From DATKDU01 sp035512595 (lineage in GTDB: Bacteria; Planctomycetota; Planctomycetia; Pirellulales; Pirellulaceae), in the NCBI GenBank assembly GCA_035512595.1, contig DATKDU010000007.1:1-10006 (forward strand): a DNA stretch of 10,006 nt, read 5' to 3'. This document shows positions 6,401-10,006 of the stretch, one piece after another (the stretch's first letter is position 1; the number at the start of each line of letters is the position of its first letter). The notes under the pieces are model-generated. The model had not been told where the DNA came from. It worked only from the letters and a program-made list of their open reading frames with translations, and did no database searches. Made by a program: the position numbers and the translations under genes.

Positions 6401-8267
6401 CTTAAAGGCTTCCGAGGTCTGCTATCGAAGGCTATTCGAGTCGGCCAAGGACGGCATCCTGATCCTGGACGCCCACGCCGCCTCGATCACCGACGCCAAC
6501 CCGTTCATCGCCGAAATGTTGGGTTACTCGGAGAACGAGTTGAAGGGCAAAGAACTCTGGCAAATCGGACTGTTCAACGACGCGGAGGCGAGCAAGGGGG
6601 CAATGCGGGAACTCCAGGAGAATGGGTACATCCGGTACGAAGATTTGCCGCTGGAAACTAAGGCGGGGCGGCTGATGAATGTGGAGTTCGTCAGCAACGT
6701 GTACGGCGAAGACGGGGACGCCGTCATCCAGTGCAACGTCCGCGACATCACCAAACGCCGGGAGACAGAGCGGGCCTTGGCGAAAGCCCTCATCTACGCC
6801 GACGACATCATCGCCACCCTGCGGGAACCGTTCGTGGTCCTCGACAGCGACCTGCGGGTAAAGACGGCGAACCGCTCCTTCTACGACTCTTTTCACGTCT
6901 CGAAGGACGAGACGGAAAATCAGTTCGTGTACGACTTGGGCAACGGCCAGTGGGACATTCCCGCCCTGCGGACGTTGCTGGATCAGGTTCTCTCGCGTAA
7001 CGAGTCCGTCCACGACTTCGAGGTCGAGCACTCGTTCCCAGCCCTAGGTCAGAAGACCATGCTCCTCAACGCCCGGCCGTTCCCCCCGGACTCGGAACAC
7101 CCGGAGTTGATCCTGCTCGCCGTGGAAGACGTTTCCGCGATGCGGGAGCGGGCCGACGAGCTAGCCGAGGCCAACCGCCGCAAGGACGAGTTCCTGGCGA
7201 TGCTCGCCCACGAGCTTCGCAACCCCCTCGCCCCGATCCGAAACGCCGCGCAAGTCCTGCGACATTCCGAGGGCACTGGGGAGACCGTCCGATCGGCGTC
7301 GGCGATGATCGAGCGTCAGGTCGGCCAGATGGTCCGACTGGTGGACGACTTGCTCGACGTGAGCCGCATCAACCAGGGCAAGATCGAACTCCGCCGGGGG
7401 CGGATCGAACTGGCGTCGCACGTCCACCACGCCGTCGAAGCGGCCCGTTCGATGTACAAGAGCATGGGTCATGACCTGACCGTCACGCTGCCGCCGAAGC
7501 CGATCTACCTGAACGCCGACCCGACGCGGCTGACCCAGGTGTTGGGCAACCTGCTCAACAACGCCTGCAAGTTCACCGACAAGGGCGGCCGCATTTCGCT
7601 TGCGGTGGAGGAAGAAGACGGGCGGGCGGTCATCCGCGTGCAGGACACCGGCATCGGAATTGCTGCCGACCAGCTTCCCCGCATCTTCGACATGTTTACC
7701 CAAGTCGATACGTCGCTAGAGCGTTCGGTGAGCGGATTGGGCATTGGTCTCACGCTGGTGAAGAGCCTGGTGGAAATGCACGACGGCACGGTGGAGGTCT
7801 CCAGTGCCGGTCTCGGTCACGGGAGTGAGTTCGTGGTACGACTGCCGGTGTTGGCGGTGACGCCCGAATCGCCGCCGGAGCCGACCACCGACGCACCGCC
7901 GATGACGACCGGCCGCCGCATTCTCGTTGTTGATGACAACCGGGACTCGGCGATCAGTCTCGCTATGTTGCTGAAATGTACCGGCAACGAGACGCATACC
8001 GCCTACGACGGCGTTGAGGCCGTGGAGGCGGCCGCGAAGTTTCAACCCGAAGTAGTGTTCCTCGATATCGGCTTGCCGAAGTTGAACGGATACGAAGTTG
8101 CCCGGAAGATTCGGGAACAGCCTTGGGGGCAGGACATGGTACTTGTAGCGCTAACCGGCTGGGGCAAGGAAGAGGACCGTCAAAAGTCCAAAGAGGCTGG
8201 GTTCAATGCGCATTTAGTCAAACCGCTGGAACAGTCGGTGCTCATGAAGTTGCTGGCAGAGTTGTAG
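3444..8267 (+). CDS. Giant CheB/CheR/multi-PAS hybrid histidine kinase with receiver domain
   Basis: A 1607-residue cytoplasmic sensor; no membrane segment or signal peptide is seen. Domains in order: CheB methylesterase (about 31-215; GASAGG Ser40, His67, Asp158 as the triad); CheR (about 231-490; GCSTGQEAYSLAM at 333-345 for SAM, CRNLLIYL at 435-442); a PAS-like segment (about 535-645); a heptad coiled coil (about 670-750); PAS domains at about 751-860, 866-980, 988-1105 and 1117-1232; HisKA (LAHELRNPL, His1256); HATPase (NLLNNACKF, DTGIGI at 1401, GLGIGL at 1431); and a receiver (Asp1497/1498, phospho-acceptor Asp1541, Thr1571, Lys1593). All catalytic residues are present, so autophosphorylation, intramolecular phosphorelay and possible self-methylation are expected. 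The receiver suggests output through an unseen Hpt protein or regulator. The ATG has only a weak GGGA 7 nt upstream. No chemotaxis genes adjoin it. Confidence 0.93.
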   Translation: MNTNHDDQLPESPEKADDVVPELDEPGSGASFPVVGVGASAGGLEAFTQLLKALPADTGMAFVLVQHLAPSHPSALAEILSRATKMPVLEVRDEPTVEPNNVYVIPPDRSIIIVQGVLQLLPREGRGAHHPIDQFFRALATEQRHRAIGVVLSGTATDGTIGLEEIKAEGGITFAQDATAQHEGMPHSAIASGCVDFVLPPDGIAREIVRIAHHPYVVPEAEVGETSNKPDLDQIVQILRHGTGVDFTGYKFNTLYRRITRRMVFRKLDSLAEYVQCLRQTPAEIEALYSDILIGVTSFFRDKESFEALKTQVFPRLIQDRSKHDPVRLWTLGCSTGQEAYSLAMAFTEAAEAAGSSVPIQLFASDLNAAGIEKARAGVYPKDIEQDVSAERLRRFFTEVDGSYRIAKSIRDACVFSRHNVLADPPFSRVDLISCRNLLIYLEPVLQKKIMPTLHYALQPAGCLWLGGSETIGTYRDLFDAQDAKHKIYIKKPGSGPGHGHLSLQRGSRQHGGTSRSPFVPGAARPSDGADLHREADRVLSAKFAPPGVLVSADLEILQYRGDTGAYLAPAPGKASLNLLKMLREGLLVAVRAAVLQAGKEQAPVREEGLQVKSNGGYHEVAIEVIPIKGQGTNDGGFLILFEEPGSTRGVATAPRAPEPPGADIDTTRLTQELAATREYLQSVIEQQEAANEELQSANEEVQSANEELQSTNEELETSKEEIQSSNEELATVNDELNNRNQESNRINDDLVNLLGSVQMPIIMLGPDLRVRRFTPAAEKLLNLVPADKGRPLTDLKLNLDNLTDLESLLAEVLDTVSVKDREVRDKDGRWYSLRLRPYKTLDNRIDGVVAVLVDVDALKRAHAYTESIVATVREPLLVLDANLRVRSASDSFFQTYRVAPEETIGRPLYDLGNGQWNIPQLRRLLEEVLPQASQVENFEVEHEFETIGKKTMLLNARRLVQGSGPSPSILLAIEDITARKRAETDLKASEVCYRRLFESAKDGILILDAHAASITDANPFIAEMLGYSENELKGKELWQIGLFNDAEASKGAMRELQENGYIRYEDLPLETKAGRLMNVEFVSNVYGEDGDAVIQCNVRDITKRRETERALAKALIYADDIIATLREPFVVLDSDLRVKTANRSFYDSFHVSKDETENQFVYDLGNGQWDIPALRTLLDQVLSRNESVHDFEVEHSFPALGQKTMLLNARPFPPDSEHPELILLAVEDVSAMRERADELAEANRRKDEFLAMLAHELRNPLAPIRNAAQVLRHSEGTGETVRSASAMIERQVGQMVRLVDDLLDVSRINQGKIELRRGRIELASHVHHAVEAARSMYKSMGHDLTVTLPPKPIYLNADPTRLTQVLGNLLNNACKFTDKGGRISLAVEEEDGRAVIRVQDTGIGIAADQLPRIFDMFTQVDTSLERSVSGLGIGLTLVKSLVEMHDGTVEVSSAGLGHGSEFVVRLPVLAVTPESPPEPTTDAPPMTTGRRILVVDDNRDSAISLAMLLKCTGNETHTAYDGVEAVEAAAKFQPEVVFLDIGLPKLNGYEVARKIREQPWGQDMVLVALTGWGKEEDRQKSKEAGFNAHLVKPLEQSVLMKLLAEL
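5514..5651 (+). repeat. In-frame heptad repeat encoding the kinase coiled coil
   Basis: Residues 691-736 consist of consecutive seven-residue units of the type (A/T/S)NEELQS: ANEELQS, ANEEVQS, ANEELQS, TNEELET, SKEEIQS, SNEELAT, then VNDEL. The DNA is correspondingly a degenerate 21-bp tandem repeat. A signalling helix of this kind between CheR and the PAS domains is typical of CheB/CheR fusions. The repetition could allow length changes in steps of one heptad. Confidence 0.75.
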
Positions 8268-8277
8268 CCAAGGACTG

Positions 8278-8299
8278 AGGTTAGCCCGTCAACCTTTTT
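8278..8299 (+). terminator. Probable intrinsic terminator of the kinase gene
   Basis: AGGTT (8278-8282) pairs with AACCT (8291-8295) around an 8-nt loop and is followed by TTTT, ten bases past the kinase stop codon. The stem is short and not GC-rich, but position and U-run fit. Confidence 0.45.
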
Positions 8300-8344
8300 C
8301 GATAGTGCGGTGCAGGTCAGTATTCGCTGGGCAAAGCTAGGAAT

Positions 8345-8374
8345 CGGGGCTCTGCCCCGGCCCCCCGGGGTTTT
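8345..8374. repeat. GC-rich hairpin cluster with T-run
   Basis: CGGGGC (8345-8350) pairs with GCCCCG (8354-8359) around TCT. Immediately after, CCCC (8363-8366) abuts GGGG (8367-8370), followed by TTTT. It could be a backup terminator for the kinase or a REP-like extragenic element; its copy number elsewhere is unknown. Confidence 0.4.
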
Positions 8375-8540
8375 CGGGAGGCATGGCTCGCATCAAAGAG
8401 GTCGGACGGCAAGGACTCCCTTCGGGGCCAATCCCATTGACCTGGGTCGGTAACACTTCCGACGACTGATCGTTGTAACGTATTGTTAAGCCATGTTTTG
8501 CAGATCCTACATTGGACCGCAGGGTTACCCGGGTCATTCA

Positions 8541-8583
8541 GTCGGGGCGACAAGATTTGAACTTGCGACCTCTGCGTCCCGAA
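8541..8583 (-). repeat. tRNA-Pro(CGG) 3'-half remnant, likely integrase attachment site (attL/attR)
   Basis: Read on the minus strand, this is the complete 3' half of a tRNA. It has anticodon loop TTCGGGA (8583-8577, anticodon CGG), 3' anticodon strand CGCAG, variable AGGTC, T-stem GCAAG paired with CTTGT around TTCAAAT, acceptor strand CGCCCCG (8549-8543), A73 and one C. The bases where the 5' anticodon strand should be (8588-8584, ATTCT) do not pair with CGCAG, so tRNA identity ends at the edge of the anticodon loop. That breakpoint is typical of tyrosine-recombinase integration into tRNA genes. The C-G first pair implied by the acceptor and A73 are tRNA-Pro identity features. The element would lie to the right, because the broken 5' side faces higher coordinates. 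Confidence 0.7.
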
Positions 8584-8712
8584 AGAATCTAAAATCCCAC
8601 AGAAAAACCCGTTTTTCTCAGCGTTTAAGCATATCTTACCACCAGATTCGGTTGTCGCAAGTCATCGCACTTTTTTCAGGGTTTTAGCGGTATCGCGCAC
8701 GATGTTGCCGCG

Positions 8713-8734
8713 CAAAACGGTAGATACCGTTTTG
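8713..8734. promoter_or_regulatory. Perfect 22-bp palindrome, possible operator
   Basis: CAAAACGGTA (8713-8722) and TACCGTTTTG (8725-8734) are exact reverse complements separated by GA. A 2-nt loop is too tight for a good RNA hairpin, so a binding site for a dimeric protein is more likely. No adjoining gene identifies the binder. Confidence 0.5.
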
Positions 8735-9250
8735 GCAAAACACCGACGTTAGCTCCGCATCATTCAACTGAATATCGTTGTGACGTTGAACGATAAAGCT
8801 TGCTTTCTCGGTGTGCGCGCGACGCTCGGTTTTTACATTTCAGGAACGGTCGTAGCCGTGCCACGACAGGGTCGTCGTGCGATGTCTCTCAGCATGGCCA
8901 ACAGGAAGCGAGGCATCGACCACGCATTGCGTTTTTGGAATGAGCGGAGTACGGCGCGAGATATTTCCTGGTGATAGCGGAAATAAATCACCGTGGATGC
9001 GCATCAAGTATCAAGTCGCCAAATGCGAACGCACTTTTCCGTGAACCTTTCAGGACACGTGCCGTCTTACTTGTCAGACACACGACCAAACACGGTCGCC
9101 GAGGAACAAGGGTAACGAAGATGATGGTTTTAGCGTCGAGTTTCATATCCGAACGAACAGGCAAAGGTAGTTGCGCCAATCAACCGGCGAATACGCTGCC
9201 CACGCCACGTTCGCGCTTGTGACACTCGGTCTAAACCAATGGGAATAACC

Positions 9251-9283
9251 AAACCCGGTGTCACAAACGACACCGGGTTTTTT
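9251..9283 (+). terminator. Strong intrinsic terminator immediately before the tRNA array
   Basis: AAACCCGGTGTC (9251-9262) and GACACCGGGTTT (9269-9280) form a perfect 12-bp stem with loop ACAAAC, followed by TTT (six T in a row from 9278). It ends 22 bases before the first tRNA. It must end some plus-strand transcript from the gene-poor region, or attenuate read-through into the array. Confidence 0.85.
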
Positions 9284-9305
9284 CGTGTCCACATCGAAAC
9301 AAATC

Positions 9306-9377
9306 GGGCTGGTAGCTGAGACGGTATAGCGGCGGTCTGAAGAGCCGCAGACGAGGATTCGAGCGCCTCCCAGCCCA
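9306..9377 (+). tRNA. tRNA-Phe(GAA)
   Basis: The acceptor GGGCTGG pairs fully with CCAGCCC (9370-9376), with A73 at 9377. D-stem is GCTG with TAGC; anticodon stem GCGGT with GCCGC; loop CTGAAGA with anticodon GAA at 9339-9341. The T-stem GAGGA with GCCTC has an A-G mismatch where the conserved G53-C61 should be, and the T-loop is TTCGAGC. No CCA is encoded; CT follows A73. First gene of the array and somewhat degenerate in the T-arm. Confidence 0.8.
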
Positions 9378-9405
9378 CTTGGCGTTCATTGAGCACACAC
9401 AACAC

Positions 9406-9478
9406 GGCCCGTTCGTCTATCGGCGAAGGATACCGCCCTTTCAAGGCGGCGAGATGGGTTCGATTCCCATACGGGCTA
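9406..9478 (+). tRNA. tRNA-Glu(TTC)
   Basis: The acceptor GGCCCGT pairs with ACGGGCT with a G-U first pair; A73 is at 9478, followed by CT. The anticodon arm is CCGCC-CTTTCAA-GGCGG with anticodon TTC at 9440-9442, and the T-arm ATGGG-TTCGATT-CCCAT is perfect. The GTCT D-stem start and anticodon arm match the classical bacterial tRNA-Glu. G73 is usual for bacterial tRNA-Glu, so A73 with a wobble first pair is unusual. Confidence 0.88.
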
Positions 9479-9495
9479 CTGACAACTTGATGAAT

Positions 9496-9569
9496 CAGAA
9501 CGTGGCGAAAACTGGTATCGCGCCAGGTCGGGGGCCTGGAGATTGCAGGTTCAAATCCTGTCGTTCTGA
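9496..9569 (+). tRNA. tRNA-Pro(GGG), with C at position 33
   Basis: CAGAACG pairs perfectly with CGTTCTG; the C1-G72 pair and A73 (9569) are tRNA-Pro identity features. D-arm is GCGA with TCGC; anticodon arm CCAGG-TCGGGGG-CCTGG with anticodon GGG at 9530-9532; T-arm GCAGG-TTCAAAT-CCTGT. The base before the anticodon (9529) is C, not the nearly universal U33. CT follows A73. Confidence 0.82.
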
Positions 9570-9583
9570 CTGACTAAAAACAT

Positions 9584-9656
9584 CGGGTACAGGTGCAGAT
9601 GGAAGCACGCCTGCTTTGGGAGCAGGAGGCTCTCGGTTCGACTCCGAGGTGCCCGA
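9584..9656 (+). tRNA. tRNA-Pro(TGG)
   Basis: CGGGTAC pairs with GTGCCCG (one T-G wobble), C1-G72, A73 at 9656, then CT. D-stem GTGC with GCAC; anticodon arm CCTGC-TTTGGGA-GCAGG with anticodon TGG at 9617-9619; T-arm CTCGG-TTCGACT-CCGAG is perfect. Position 8 is A rather than the usual U. TGG is normally the isoacceptor able to read most proline codons. Confidence 0.87.
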
Positions 9657-9665
9657 CTTTGACGA

Positions 9666-9737
9666 GGTAGTCGAGGGCTGGTTGCCCATACTCGGCTGAT
9701 AACCGGGTCGCGCTGAGTTCGATTCCCAGGACTACCA
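9666..9737 (+). tRNA. tRNA-Ile(GAT)
   Basis: GGTAGTC pairs perfectly with GACTACC; A73 at 9737, then CT. The anticodon arm CTCGG-CTGATAA-CCGGG has anticodon GAT at 9698-9700. The D-arm is compressed (GGGC, five-base loop TGGTT, GCCC), and the T-stem CTGAG with CCCAG has one A-C mismatch. The cloverleaf is recognisable but degenerate. Confidence 0.78.
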
Positions 9738-9766
9738 CTGACAACAAACAACCAAGGAGCTGAACG

Positions 9767-9820
9767 ATGCACGCACGCTTGAAACGCATACGCCCGACCA
9801 ATCACGGGGTCGTGGTGTAA
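9767..9820 (+). CDS. 17-codon mini-ORF with consensus ribosome binding site, overlapping tRNA-Lys
   Basis: In the longest spacer of the array, AAGGAG (9754-9759) lies 7 bases before an ATG. The frame reads MHARLKRIRPTNHGVVV and stops at a TAA inside the D-arm of the next tRNA gene. The peptide is basic and matches nothing I know. It could be the surviving start of a gene replaced by tRNA genes, a leader peptide, or chance. The Shine-Dalgarno quality is the only support. Confidence 0.3.
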   Translation: MHARLKRIRPTNHGVVV

Positions 9821-9878
9821 CAGGCAGCACAGCAGACTTTTAATCTGCACGGTGTGGGTTCGATCCCCTCCGACCCTA
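9806..9878 (+). tRNA. tRNA-Lys(TTT)
   Basis: GGGGTCG pairs with CGACCCT with a G-U first pair; A73 at 9878, then CT. D-stem GTGT with GCAC; anticodon arm GCAGA-CTTTTAA-TCTGC with anticodon TTT at 9839-9841; T-stem GTGGG with CCCTC has one T-T mismatch around loop TTCGATC. Confidence 0.85.
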
Positions 9879-9885
9879 CTCTCAC

Positions 9886-9958
9886 TGGCGCGTAGCTCAA
9901 CGGTGAGAGCGGCGTCCTTATAAGACGCAGGTCGCGGGTTCAACTCCCGCCGCGCCGA
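9886..9958 (+). tRNA. tRNA-Ile(TAT)
   Basis: TGGCGCG pairs with CGCGCCG with a U-G first pair; A73 at 9958, then CT. The D-arm GCTC with GAGC, anticodon arm GCGTC-CTTATAA-GACGC and T-arm GCGGG-TTCAACT-CCCGC are otherwise perfect, with canonical T8-A9. The anticodon is TAT at 9919-9921, which reads AUA directly; most bacteria instead use a CAU tRNA modified by TilS. Confidence 0.87.
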
Positions 9959-9965
9959 CTGATTC

Positions 9966-10006
9966 GGGATTGTGGCAGACAAGGTAATGCACCGGTCTCT
10001 TAAACC
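9966..10006 (+). tRNA. tRNA-Lys(CTT), cut by the right edge
   Basis: The 5' half of a tRNA: acceptor GGGATTG, TG at positions 8-9, D-arm GCAG with ATGC, then anticodon strand CCGGT and loop CTCTTAA with anticodon CTT at 9999-10001. ACC begins the pairing strand at the edge. The T-arm and 3' end are outside the window. Confidence 0.75.

Larger units (their letters stand above)
8268..9305. other. One-kilobase stretch without a convincing gene
   Basis: The sequence is visibly less GC-rich than the kinase. It holds two terminator-like hairpins just past the kinase, a tRNA-Pro 3' half (8541-8583), an A/T-rich hairpin (AGAAAAA at 8601-8607 with TTTTTCT at 8612-8618), a perfect palindrome (8713-8734), overlapping short inverted repeats (TTCAAC 8763-8768 with GTTGAA 8785-8790; TATCGTT 8773-8779 with AACGATA 8789-8795) and a strong terminator (9251-9283). 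The open frames at 8780-8974 and 8971-9222 have no recognisable domain or ribosome binding site and are not called. Confidence 0.5.

Noticed and set aside
8780..9222. Two plus-strand open frames of 64 and 83 codons before the terminator
   Set aside because: No ribosome binding site, no recognisable domain, and the second starts with GTG in an arbitrary context; a non-coding transcript is at least as likely.
9551..9982. Minus-strand open frame of 143 codons over the tRNA genes
   Set aside because: It is the antisense translation of tRNA genes, a well-known source of false proteins (ELNPRP- and GDRTH-type strings).

Overview
This window looks like an accessory stretch of a GC-rich planctomycete chromosome, probably Gemmataceae-like. 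That assignment is an inference. It rests on a very large CheB/CheR/PAS hybrid kinase, a Tat-exported chlorite dismutase-like protein and a truncated gene whose N-terminus resembles a protein I know from planctomycete genomes. No rRNA or housekeeping marker is present to confirm it.

Layout. On the minus strand, 1-1085 carries an AbiE-type (type IV) toxin-antitoxin pair: antitoxin abiEi, then the toxin nucleotidyltransferase abiEii, which runs off the left edge. The two overlap by ATGA, and a near-consensus sigma-70 promoter lies at 1115-1143. Next, 1446-2171 (minus) encodes a Tat-signal chlorite dismutase-family protein, flanked by a pair of imperfect 35-bp direct repeats (1319-1353 and 2384-2418). 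Positions 2500-3050 are a gene graveyard: a DUF2171/PRC-barrel-like scrap, a fragment of a TOTE-conflict-system primase with its catalytic motifs still readable, and the truncated start of a planctomycete-type gene on the opposite strand, joined end to end. Several inverted repeats follow.

The centre (3444-8267, plus) is one 1607-residue gene: CheB methylesterase, CheR methyltransferase, heptad coiled coil, several PAS domains (two of them an internal duplication), histidine kinase and receiver. No MCP, CheA or CheW gene is visible, so it is probably a stand-alone sensor and phosphorelay protein rather than part of a classical chemotaxis operon.

Right of the kinase, about 1 kb has no convincing gene. 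It does hold an exact 43-bp tRNA-Pro(CGG) 3' half (8541-8583, minus sense) that stops at the edge of the anticodon loop, as an integrase attachment scar would. It also holds a perfect 22-bp palindrome (8713-8734) and a strong intrinsic terminator (9251-9283). From 9306 to the right edge is a dense plus-strand tRNA array: Phe(GAA), Glu(TTC), Pro(GGG), Pro(TGG), Ile(GAT), Lys(TTT), Ile(TAT) and a cut-off Lys(CTT). None encodes CCA; all seven complete genes end in A followed by CT. By the geometry of the scar, the array would lie on the integrated-element side. Shorter tRNA-3'-end-like pieces at 1322, 2248 and 2387, in the same orientation, suggest repeated integration. No recombinase gene is in the window.
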